From Halosaccharopolyspora lacisalsi (lineage in GTDB: Bacteria > Actinomycetota > Actinomycetes > Mycobacteriales > Pseudonocardiaceae), in NCBI RefSeq assembly GCF_014137975.1, contig NZ_JACGWZ010000003.1:399501-463500 (forward strand): 64,000 bases of DNA, in the 5' to 3' direction. A program made the translations under genes and the position numbers. Under the pieces are notes generated by a model that saw nothing but the letters and a program-made list of their open reading frames with translations, did no database searches and was not told where the DNA came from. Shown here in pieces: positions 17,739 to 26,192 of the stretch. The stretch's first letter is position 1, and every line of letters starts with the position of its first letter.

Positions 17739-18518
17739 TCAGGACGGGCGAGGGGCCCAGCTGGGCCGGCGCTTCTCGGAGAAGGCTCTGATGCCCTCCT
17801 TGCCCTCCTCGCCGGCGAAGTGCTCGGCCGACAGCGCGAGCATCTCGGCGAAGTCGTCGCTGAGCTTCGTCGGCCGTGGACGGTGCAGCATCTCCTTGGT
17901 CGCCGCCAGCGCCTTCGGACCGCCGAGGGCGAGCATGTCGGTGTAGCGGGTGACCTCGGCGTCGAGCTGCTCGGCGGGAACGGCCGAGTTCAGCAGGCCG
18001 ATCGAGGCGGCACGCCCGGCGTCGAACTTCTCGCCGGTCAGGAACAGCTCGTGGGCCTGGCGCGTGTCCAGCACGGGCAGCACCGTCACCGAGATCGTGG
18101 CGGGGACGACCCCGATGCGGACCTCGCTGAAGGCGAACGTGGCCGTGTCGGCGGCGACCGCGATGTCGCTGGCGGCGACCAGTCCGATCCCTCCGGCACG
18201 CGCCGGACCGGCCAGCTTGGTCACGACCGGCTTCGGGCTGGTCCAGATCTGTTCGAGCAGCGCGGGAAGGTCCCGGACCCCCTGCTCCTCGGTGCTCTCC
18301 TCGTCGCGCGACTCCTTGAGGTCCATCCCGGCGCAGAACACCGGCCCCGTGTGGTCCAGCACGACCACACGCACCGAATTCTCGTCGATCGAGGCCGTCA
18401 GCGCCGCACGTAGTTCCATGCGCAGCCGTGCCGACAGCGCGTTGCGATTGTGCGGCGAATCCAGCGTGATCGTGGCGATGCCGTTGTCCACGGTCCGGTG
18501 TACGAGTTCGTCGGCCAT
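17739..18518 (-). CDS. enoyl-CoA hydratase/isomerase family protein
   Basis: 259 residues, crotonase fold. The oxyanion-hole segments are VFCAGMDLKE and LAGPARAGGIGLVAASDIAVA; the second catalytic region FAFSEVRIGVVPATIS has Glu in the first usual position. The ATG at 18518 gives the standard N-terminus (MADELVHRTVDNGIATITL); the longer frame upstream is not supported. It lies downstream of the large ADP-ribosylglycohydrolase genes on the same strand, 62 bases after the nearer one, with no obvious functional link. Substrate not assignable. Confidence 0.88.
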   Translation of the reverse strand: MADELVHRTVDNGIATITLDSPHNRNALSARLRMELRAALTASIDENSVRVVVLDHTGPVFCAGMDLKESRDEESTEEQGVRDLPALLEQIWTSPKPVVTKLAGPARAGGIGLVAASDIAVAADTATFAFSEVRIGVVPATISVTVLPVLDTRQAHELFLTGEKFDAGRAASIGLLNSAVPAEQLDAEVTRYTDMLALGGPKALAATKEMLHRPRPTKLSDDFAEMLALSAEHFAGEEGKEGIRAFSEKRRPSWAPRPS

Positions 18519-18580
18519 ACGTCGAACACTAGCCTTACGGTCGTGCTGAGGCCACGGCCGTTCCCGGCTCTCCAGCTCGA

Positions 18581-20944
18581 TCAGGTGGGCGGGTAGCGGG
18601 TGGTCCAGGCGGAGTCGGTCGGTGGTCGGGTGCCGAACTCCAGGGTGGCGTCCTCGGCGAGGCGTTCGACGGTCTCGGCGAGTTCCAGGTCGGTGCTCCA
18701 GCGGGAATCGATCCCGTTCGCACCGAGCGCGGCTCCCAGCAGCCCTCCGCACACCGCCGCGCAGGTGGCGCTGTTGCCGGAGTGGTTCGCCGCCACGCGG
18801 AGACCGGCGTCGAAGTCGTCACCGGACACGAGGGCGGCGTGGAGCCCGATCGCCAGTGCCTCGGGAGCCGTCCAACCGGTGCCGAGCCGCTTTTCGAGTT
18901 CGTTCGGGTCGGCGGGGCCGGACGCGGCCAACCTCGCCGCCGCTTCGACACCCCGCGTCACCTCCTCGTGTCCCGGGTGCCCCGACAGCTGGTTCAGCGC
19001 GGCATCGACGGCCATCGGCAGTGGCTCCTCGTGCGTCGTTCGGGAGACGAGCACGGCCAGGGCACCCGCACTCAGGTGCGCCGCCGGAGCGCCGTGGGTC
19101 AGGGCGGCCGTGTTGCTCGCGACCCGGAAGACCTCGGTGGGATCGTTGCTCCAGAGCGTCGCCGGTACGGCTCGGAGCACGGCGGTACTGCCCCGTGAGT
19201 CGCTGACCGGATCCTCGGGGGTGCCCATCGCCTGCTGCCCCTTGGCGAAGGCGATCAGCGTGCGCATCATGGTCCGCCCGGGAGCGCGGGTATGGAACAG
19301 GCCGCGTTCCCCGACCAGCCAGCCGTCCGGCTCGGGAGTGCCGCTCAGGAACTCACCGGCCGCGCGTGGCCAGCTCAGATGCTGGGTGTGCAGCCAGCGC
19401 TGGTGCGCGTGCTGGAGAGGGCGGATCGGGTCGGTCCCACCACCGTTCCTGCGGTGCACGCCCGCACGGATCATGCCCTCCAGGGTGAACAGCAGGAGCT
19501 GACTGTCGCTGCCGAGCCGACCGGACGGGTGTCCGGCGGGCACGTAATCGGCGAGTCCTCGCTCGCCGTGCCGACCCCGGATGTCGTCCCAGCTCTCCGT
19601 CGTGATCGGAGTCCCGAACGCCTCGCCCACGGTGCATCCCAGCACGCTTCCCACGAACCGCCGCTGCCAGCGCGCGGGTTCGTCGGGGGAGGCGGTGGGT
19701 TCTGGCGACCCCGGTACGGGATAGCGCCGCAACCACGAAGCGGACTCCTCGGGGTGCGGACCGAACTCCGCGGTGGCGTCCTCGGCGACGCGTTCGAGGA
19801 GGCCGTCGAGCGTGTCGCGCCAGGCGGCGGGGACGATGGCGGGACCGTTGAGCGCCCCCAGCAGCTGTCCGCACAGCACGGCGGAAGTGACGGTGTCGCC
19901 GTGGTGATCGGCGGCCAGGTTCACGGCCGTGGCGAAGTCGTCAGGGCAGGCCAGCGCGACCCGCACGGCGATGGCGAGTGCTTCCGCTCCGGTACGTCCA
20001 CCGCTCATGGCTTCCAGGTTTCGGCGGCTGGGGCGGTGCCCCACCGGCCGCCGCTGGTCGAACCGCACCGCCCGGCGTATCGGGCCGGTCACGTCGCCGC
20101 TGTCGTATCTCAACGCCGCGCGGATGCTGCTTCGCAGGTCGCGGCCGTGCAGCAGTCCGGAGACGGTGACTCCGAGGACACCCGCGGGGACGTGTGCTCG
20201 CGGGTCGCCGTGGGTCAGCGCGGTCAGTTCCGTGCCCAGATCGAACACCGTCTCGCCCGCGTTCGACCACAGTGCACCGAGCGCACCGAGCGGAACGGTC
20301 GTCGCCGAGCTCGCCCGGTTGGCGGGATGCCGCGTCGTCCCGGAGAGGCCGTTCGTCACGGTGCGTGCCAGGGTCGTGACCATCGCGGTGTCGTCACTGG
20401 TGATGCCGCGGGGGAGCTCCTGCGCGGCCAGCCAGCCGTCCGGTTCGTCGGCGAGGTGTTCGTGACCGACGCAGTCACGCCAGGCCACGCCACGGGTGTG
20501 CAACCAGCGCCGCAGTCCCGCCAGCGCTTCGTGGACCGGTTCTTCGACGCCGCTGGTCCGCGCGCGGGTGTGCGCCCGGATCAACCCTTCCAGGGTGAAC
20601 AGCGTGGCGGTGGTCCGCTCGCCGGGGCGCCCCCGTGCCAGTGCTTCCGCCGCGGATCCTCCCAGCACCAGTCCCAGTACCCGGCCGGCGGAGTCGGGGA
20701 GGTACCCGGACGGCCCGAACAGCCCCGTGGACGGTGTGGACGACGACGGCCGCTCGTTCAGCCGGTGCCGCAGCGCCGTGACTCGGAGCGGGCGCGCGGC
20801 CGGAGAGCGGTCGTACCGCCGCCAGGCACCGAGCAGGGCGTGTTGGATCGTGTCCGGCTCGTTCGGGGCGGTCCCGCGGTAGCGGCGCCACATCGCGAGC
20901 AGGATCCTCTCGGACTCGTCGAACCGACTCATCGTCTCGTCCAC
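18581..20944 (-). CDS. tandem ADP-ribosylglycohydrolase-fold protein, two degenerate domains
   Basis: 787 residues from GTG at 20944 (ATG at 20932 also possible). Two DraG/ARH-like domains occupy residues ~87-410 and ~428-785. The metal-binding signatures are eroded: domain 1 has GSAAEALARG in place of GxxxGDALG, no DDTQ, and DHHGDTVTS in place of NHSGDSDST. Domain 2 has CTVGEAFG (Glu for Asp), GSDSQ and NHSGNSATC. Non-catalytic structural motifs (LFTLEGLIRA, RWLHT, PDGWLV) are kept, so it looks like a maintained pseudoenzyme. The N-terminal LLAMWRRYRG module recurs in the larger neighbour. It starts 6 bases after that gene's stop, so they are co-translated. Confidence 0.8.
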   Translation of the reverse strand: MDETMSRFDESERILLAMWRRYRGTAPNEPDTIQHALLGAWRRYDRSPAARPLRVTALRHRLNERPSSSTPSTGLFGPSGYLPDSAGRVLGLVLGGSAAEALARGRPGERTTATLFTLEGLIRAHTRARTSGVEEPVHEALAGLRRWLHTRGVAWRDCVGHEHLADEPDGWLAAQELPRGITSDDTAMVTTLARTVTNGLSGTTRHPANRASSATTVPLGALGALWSNAGETVFDLGTELTALTHGDPRAHVPAGVLGVTVSGLLHGRDLRSSIRAALRYDSGDVTGPIRRAVRFDQRRPVGHRPSRRNLEAMSGGRTGAEALAIAVRVALACPDDFATAVNLAADHHGDTVTSAVLCGQLLGALNGPAIVPAAWRDTLDGLLERVAEDATAEFGPHPEESASWLRRYPVPGSPEPTASPDEPARWQRRFVGSVLGCTVGEAFGTPITTESWDDIRGRHGERGLADYVPAGHPSGRLGSDSQLLLFTLEGMIRAGVHRRNGGGTDPIRPLQHAHQRWLHTQHLSWPRAAGEFLSGTPEPDGWLVGERGLFHTRAPGRTMMRTLIAFAKGQQAMGTPEDPVSDSRGSTAVLRAVPATLWSNDPTEVFRVASNTAALTHGAPAAHLSAGALAVLVSRTTHEEPLPMAVDAALNQLSGHPGHEEVTRGVEAAARLAASGPADPNELEKRLGTGWTAPEALAIGLHAALVSGDDFDAGLRVAANHSGNSATCAAVCGGLLGAALGANGIDSRWSTDLELAETVERLAEDATLEFGTRPPTDSAWTTRYPPT

Positions 20945-20950
20945 GGTGAC

Positions 20951-23900
20951 CTACGTGACGTAGGGCTTGGCCCAGCCCGGCACGGGCTGCTCGCTGTGGA
21001 TCTCCGCGCCGATCCGCTGTTGGTCGGCCAGCAGCTCGTCCAGGACCTCGCGCAGCTCCAGGGCCCGCGACCACTCCGACGGGATGTCCCCGGATCCGCG
21101 GACGGCACCGAGCAGACTGCCGCAGATCGCCGCGGTGGCCGGGCTGTTGCCGGAGTGGGACGCGGCCAGCGACACGGCATCGACGTAGGAGTCCGGGTGC
21201 GACAGGGCCGCGGCGAGCGCGATGGCCAGGGCCTCCGGCGCCTGCCAGCCGGATCCCAGCTCCTCCAACGACTCCGACGGGACGGGTCCCTGCTCGGCGA
21301 GCTTCACCGCCGAACGCAGCCCCAGCGCGGTCGCCTCGCACCCTTCGAACTTGTCCAGCTCGGCGAGGACCTCGTTCACACCGTCGACCAGCGTCCGCCC
21401 CTGCGACAGGGTGCTGACCAGGCCGGCGAGAGCCCCGGCGGGCAGGTAGCCGTCCGGCCCGCCGTGGGTGACCACGGCGACTTCCGCGCCCAGGGCGACG
21501 GCTTGCGCGCATTCGCGGGTGTGGAAGCCCACGACCGCACCACGTGCCGTGGCGGTGGCGTTGGTCGAGGCGTTCGGCGGAGCGGCGGGTGTGGGAACGG
21601 CATTGTGACCGCGCCACCGCGCGAGGGCCGTCAGGGTGGCCTCGTCCGGGAAGCGCTGGGCCCGCAGGATCGAAAAGCGGTCGAGCGCGCTGGTGAACAG
21701 GGTGGGTTCGAAAGTCGTCCCCTGGGCGTTCAGCCAGCTCTCCAGCGTGTAGCGCACCATTCCCGGCAGGTGTGCGGAGATGCCGCGCATGATTCCGCGG
21801 ATGTTGGCCCGGATGAAGCCTTCGAGGAGGAAGGCGGTCTGTTGGGTGACGGCCGTGGCGGCCCCGCGGCGTCCGAAGGCCGTGCCGAGTTCGCGAAGTC
21901 CTTCGGGGTGGTTCTTTCGGATGTCGGCGAGATCGGTGAACATCCAGGGCGCACCGAGCGCGTCCCCCACTGCTCCCCCGAGGACGCAGCCGGCCAACCG
22001 TTCGTCGAGATCGAGTTCGACGGGGGTCTGTGCCGGAAGCAGGTTTCGCTCCCGCGTCTCGGTGTTGTCGCCTACGATCTGGGCGGCGCGTCGTTCGCCG
22101 AAGGCCTCCACCAACAGCGTGTACAACCCCTGCGACAGCTCGACCGGGGTGCCCTCGTCACCGTCGCGGAATTTGCGCCAGGCCGCCAGCAGCCGCAGCT
22201 CCTCCTCGGAGAGCGGGTCGGCGGCGTCGTCCGATTCCGCGTCCTCGGTTCGCTCGGTCTCGATGGCTTCCTGGACCGAGGCGACCGCCGCCGGAACCGG
22301 ATCGGCCAGCTCGGTCAGATTCGGTTCCGAGTTCACCGGGGCAGGGGAGCGCAGCGAATCCCGTGGCGCCGAGCGGTGGCGATCCTGCTCGTCCGCGGTG
22401 GTGGGCGAGGCCCCCGGGTGCTCCGCGGGCTCGGAGTCCGCCTGCTCCACCTCGGTGGCCGAGGCGGAGTCGTTCTCGTCGTCCACGGCCTCCGTACTCG
22501 GTTCGGGGGTCGTGGACGTGACGGGCTCCCGTGCGGATGTTTCCGGTGTCGTCGGGACGGGTTCCTCCGGTGCCACGAGCTCCGCGGAGTCCCGCGGGGC
22601 GATGTCGTTTCCGGTGGAGAGCTCGACCACGGCACCGACGGGATAACGTTCCAGCCATTCGGGTTCCTCGGGCGGCTGGGGGCCGAACTCACGGCACGCG
22701 TCGGTCGCCAGTTGCTCGATGACCTCCCGCAGCTCCAGCTTGCTCCGCCACTGCTCGGGGATCGCCTCCACGCTCAGCAGCGCCCCCATGATGTTGCCGC
22801 AGAGGGCGGCGGTGGAGTCGCTGTCCCCGGAGTGGTTGGCCGCCAGTGTGACCGCTTCGGAGAACGAGTCCGGTCGGACCGTCGCCGCGTACACGGCGAT
22901 GGCCAGCGCTTCCTCACCGACCCAGCCGCCGCCGAGCTCCTGCTGGATCTTCTCCGCACTCGGCTCGCCCTCGGCGGCCAGGTTCCGCGCGCGCCGAATT
23001 CCGGCCGTGGTCTCCTCGTTGTCGTCCCAGACCGACAGCTCCCGCAGCGCACTCTCCACGGCGTCGGTGAGCGAGTGCCCGACGAGCAGCTCTCCGATGA
23101 TGACGGCCAGTGCACCGGCGGGCAGGAAACCGCTGGGATGACCGTGGGTGAGGACCCCGGTCACCGCTCCCACGCGGAAGACCTCCGCAGGGTCCTCGGA
23201 CCACAGTCCCACCGGGGCTGCTCGCATGACACCACCGCACCCCTTGGACTCGTTGAGGCGGTGGGTGAACGAACCGGGTTTCCTGCCGCTGGCGTAACCG
23301 TGGAGAGCCTGTACGCAGGTCGATCCGGGGGCGCGTCGAACGAAAAGACCCTTCTGCTGGATCAGCCACCCGTCCGGTCGGGTGTCGGCGATCGGCCCCC
23401 CGGCGTCCCGCCACTCGAAACCCTGGGTGTGCAACCAGCGCTGGTAGGCGTACTGCACCTGCGTTCCCGGTTCCGTCTCGCCGAACAGGCGGCGCCGGAT
23501 GCTGGCCCGGATGAGCCCTTCCAGGGTGAACAGCGTCATCTGGGTGTCGTCGCTGATCGACCCGCCTGGGCGGTGGGCGTCGACGAAGTCGGTCAGACCC
23601 GCTCGTCCGTACTTCTCGCGGATCACTTCCAACGAGTCGAACTCGACGGCGTAGCCGAGCGCGTCGCCGACGGACCCGCCGAGCAGGCACCCCAGCACCG
23701 CCTGGGACCAGTCCGCGTGGTTTCGCCGTTCGGCCGCGCGTTGCCCACCGGGGTCCGGTCCGGCGATCTCGGCGGCGTTCGTCGGCTCCGCTTCCCCGGG
23801 GTTTTCCGTTTCCTCGGAGGTTTCCGGAGCTTCGGGTTCCCCGCGCTCGGCGGCCTCGACGGTGGGCAGGGTGGAGACGAAGGAAAGCGAGGCGTGTTCG

Positions 23901-25777
23901 GGCGTGGGGGGATAGCGCAGGGACCATTGTCCGTGGTTCGGTGGCTGCGCGCCGAATTCGAGCAGCGCTTCGGCGGCCAGCGTCTCGATGGTTTCCCGTT
24001 GCCGCAGATCACGCAGCCACACGCCGGGCAGGGCCGAGGAACCGTACAGCGCTCCGACGATGTTGCCGCAGAGCGCGCCGGTGGAGTCGCTGTCCCCCGA
24101 GTGGTTCACCGCCAGCATCACGGCAGCGGACATGTTCTTCGTGCTCAGCGCCGCGCACACAGCGATGGCCAGCGCTTCGTGACCGGCCCAGCCCCCTCCC
24201 AGCGCGTCCTTGAGCTGTTCCGGAGTGGGTTCTCCCCGGGAGGCGAGTTCCACGGCCTCGCCCAGCGCCCGATCGGTCCCTTCGTGCCCGGCATAGCCGA
24301 CCAGCAGGGACCGCGCCTCATCGACCGAGTTCCGCAGCGGACTACCCCGCAGCAGCCGGTGCACCAGCACCGCCAGCACTCCAGCGGGCAGGTAGCCGTC
24401 CGGTTTCGAGTAGGTCAGGGCCGCGGTGGCACTGGCCAGCTCGAAGACCTGCTTCGGGTCCTCGGACCACAGGGCGGCTCCGACCGCCCGCACCACGCCC
24501 CCGCAGCTGTCGGAGTCGTTGATCGAATTCACGAAGGTGCCGGGTGCGGCACCGGAGGCGAAGTCCCGCAGCGCGGTGATGCCCCCGCTGCCCGGGGAGC
24601 GCACGGAGAACAGCTCGTGTTGACCGACCAGCCATCCGTCGGGTTCGGGGTGGTCCGCGGCGAACGGGCCCGCCGCTCGCTGCCAGGTGTATCCCTGGGT
24701 GTGCAACCAGCGCTGGTAGGAGAACTGGACGGCGGGCAACGGCGTCGTGGCCAGGCCGTGCCGGACGGCCACGTGCCCGCGGACCAGTCCCTCCAGGGTG
24801 AACAGACACATCTGGGTGTCGTCGGTGAACTCACCCGGCCGGTCCCCGTCGCGGTCGTAGTCGGTCACACCGCGCTCGCCGTAGCGACTGCGGATCTGGT
24901 TGATCGGGTAGAACTCCACCGCCGCGCCGAGAGCGTCCCCGATCGCCCCGGCCAGCAGGGATCCCAGAAAGCGGCGCCCGAAGTCGGACTGCGTCGCTTC
25001 CGTGGCCGCCTGCTCCGAGGGGGAGGTGTCGGTGGGTTTGCGAGGTTCCTGCTCGACGGGCTTCGGCGGTGTTTCGGTCCTGCCCGCGGCGACGGGTTGG
25101 GTGGCTTCCGGCGGGGAGCTGTTCGGCGCTGCGGCGGGAGTGGGGGCGCCCTGCTGGGAGGGGCCCGCCGGTGCGGTGTTCTGGGGCGGAATCGCCCGGA
25201 CCGGAGTGGCGCCGGCCACCTTGATCAGTTCCTCCCCGGGGACCCTGGCCTTGACCGAGCTGGTCGGGTTCACCTGGAGGTCCATCCCGGCCGGTTGCCG
25301 GGTGGCCAACTGCCTGCCGGTCATGCGTTGCCAGGTGGTCCAGTTGGCGGGTAGGTAACCATCGGAGGTGAACACCTGTAGCTGGCGTCGTCCGGACTCG
25401 TGTTCGAGCGTGAACAGCCCGTTTCCCTGGGGTTGGGCGAACAGGATCAGCTCGGCGTCCAGCAGCGCGTTCAGCAGGGTCTGGCCCTGGGCATAGCCGG
25501 TGGTGCTCAGTTGCAGGGCGCGTTCCACGTCGTTGGTCGGAGCGGGCAGGCGCAGCGCCACCGGGGACGGCCGGTAGTTCGGGTTGGGCGAGAAGTCCTC
25601 TGTGATCTCCCCGCGCTCGTCGACGCGGTAGCCACCGATGAATCCCCAGGGCGGCACCTCCGTCTGGGAGTCGGTGAAGATCGGGTCCACCACGTACAGC
25701 CAGGTGTTCGGTTGCTTGGTGGCCTGCTCCCGCATCGCCGGTGTGATGACCGGTCGGCTCGGTTGCTGGGTGTTCAT
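20951..25777 (-). CDS. giant protein: T7SS-associated-like N-terminus plus three ADP-ribosylglycohydrolase domains
   Basis: 1608 residues. Residues ~10-185 (TWLYVVDPIF, VPPWGFIGGYRVDE, VFTSDGYLPANW) resemble the domain of actinobacterial type VII secretion-associated proteins; a Pro/Ala-rich linker follows. Three DraG/ARH-like domains follow at ~267-625, ~692-1045 and ~1258-1600. Domains 1 and 2 have full metal sites: GAIGDALG (277), TDDTQ (318), NHSGDSDST (558), and GSVGDALG (701), SDDTQ (742), NHSGDSDST (981). Domain 3 keeps GAVGDALG (1268) but has AVTQQ and SHSGNSPAT, so it is probably inactive. Such enzymes remove ADP-ribose from proteins or nucleic acids. No signal peptide or membrane segment is visible. 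An acidic 140-residue linker joins domains 2 and 3. Confidence 0.85.
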   Translation of the reverse strand: MNTQQPSRPVITPAMREQATKQPNTWLYVVDPIFTDSQTEVPPWGFIGGYRVDERGEITEDFSPNPNYRPSPVALRLPAPTNDVERALQLSTTGYAQGQTLLNALLDAELILFAQPQGNGLFTLEHESGRRQLQVFTSDGYLPANWTTWQRMTGRQLATRQPAGMDLQVNPTSSVKARVPGEELIKVAGATPVRAIPPQNTAPAGPSQQGAPTPAAAPNSSPPEATQPVAAGRTETPPKPVEQEPRKPTDTSPSEQAATEATQSDFGRRFLGSLLAGAIGDALGAAVEFYPINQIRSRYGERGVTDYDRDGDRPGEFTDDTQMCLFTLEGLVRGHVAVRHGLATTPLPAVQFSYQRWLHTQGYTWQRAAGPFAADHPEPDGWLVGQHELFSVRSPGSGGITALRDFASGAAPGTFVNSINDSDSCGGVVRAVGAALWSEDPKQVFELASATAALTYSKPDGYLPAGVLAVLVHRLLRGSPLRNSVDEARSLLVGYAGHEGTDRALGEAVELASRGEPTPEQLKDALGGGWAGHEALAIAVCAALSTKNMSAAVMLAVNHSGDSDSTGALCGNIVGALYGSSALPGVWLRDLRQRETIETLAAEALLEFGAQPPNHGQWSLRYPPTPEHASLSFVSTLPTVEAAERGEPEAPETSEETENPGEAEPTNAAEIAGPDPGGQRAAERRNHADWSQAVLGCLLGGSVGDALGYAVEFDSLEVIREKYGRAGLTDFVDAHRPGGSISDDTQMTLFTLEGLIRASIRRRLFGETEPGTQVQYAYQRWLHTQGFEWRDAGGPIADTRPDGWLIQQKGLFVRRAPGSTCVQALHGYASGRKPGSFTHRLNESKGCGGVMRAAPVGLWSEDPAEVFRVGAVTGVLTHGHPSGFLPAGALAVIIGELLVGHSLTDAVESALRELSVWDDNEETTAGIRRARNLAAEGEPSAEKIQQELGGGWVGEEALAIAVYAATVRPDSFSEAVTLAANHSGDSDSTAALCGNIMGALLSVEAIPEQWRSKLELREVIEQLATDACREFGPQPPEEPEWLERYPVGAVVELSTGNDIAPRDSAELVAPEEPVPTTPETSAREPVTSTTPEPSTEAVDDENDSASATEVEQADSEPAEHPGASPTTADEQDRHRSAPRDSLRSPAPVNSEPNLTELADPVPAAVASVQEAIETERTEDAESDDAADPLSEEELRLLAAWRKFRDGDEGTPVELSQGLYTLLVEAFGERRAAQIVGDNTETRERNLLPAQTPVELDLDERLAGCVLGGAVGDALGAPWMFTDLADIRKNHPEGLRELGTAFGRRGAATAVTQQTAFLLEGFIRANIRGIMRGISAHLPGMVRYTLESWLNAQGTTFEPTLFTSALDRFSILRAQRFPDEATLTALARWRGHNAVPTPAAPPNASTNATATARGAVVGFHTRECAQAVALGAEVAVVTHGGPDGYLPAGALAGLVSTLSQGRTLVDGVNEVLAELDKFEGCEATALGLRSAVKLAEQGPVPSESLEELGSGWQAPEALAIALAAALSHPDSYVDAVSLAASHSGNSPATAAICGSLLGAVRGSGDIPSEWSRALELREVLDELLADQQRIGAEIHSEQPVPGWAKPYVT

Positions 25778-26192
25778 CTCCCGCTGTTTCCCCCGATTCC
25801 TCGCTCCAGCCTCGGTCCCTGCGGCACCTCGACGAAGGTTTCACGCCCGGGAACTCCTCCGATGAGGGCCGCCTGCCTCTTCGACGTGCCGGTGCTGTGA
25901 TTGGTTCCGCGTGGTGCTGTCTCCGTACTCTCTCATGACCGCAAGGGGTGAAGCTGAGAGTGCGGTGAGAACTCTGCGTGATTATCCGCTCGACATCACG
26001 GGGTGGCGCACCGGCCCCCGGAGGGCAGCGGCCGGAGTGTCGGGGGGACTTCCGAGCCGCTGCCGGGGTGCGCCCGCTGTGGGCGGCACGGGCGAATCAT
26101 GACGGAATGCCGGACGTCGGTGCGGTAGCTCGATGAAATTTCACCGCAACGGCCCAGGGATTCCGCCGTGTGGAGCAGCGTCCACAACGGAT
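25778..26192. promoter_or_regulatory. 415-base intergenic region before the giant ADP-ribosylglycohydrolase gene
   Basis: Separates the CocE/NonD gene from the giant gene, both on the minus strand, so it probably carries the latter's promoter. Short open frames here have no recognisable product. I see no strong operator or terminator. Confidence 0.45.

Noticed and set aside
19292-25354. 2020-codon open frame on the + strand
   Set aside because: Exactly antisense to the two ADP-ribosylglycohydrolase genes; low-complexity Arg/Gly/Val-rich translation with no domain, as expected from GC-rich third positions.
25911-26102. Short + strand frame before the giant gene
   Set aside because: No binding site or recognisable product.
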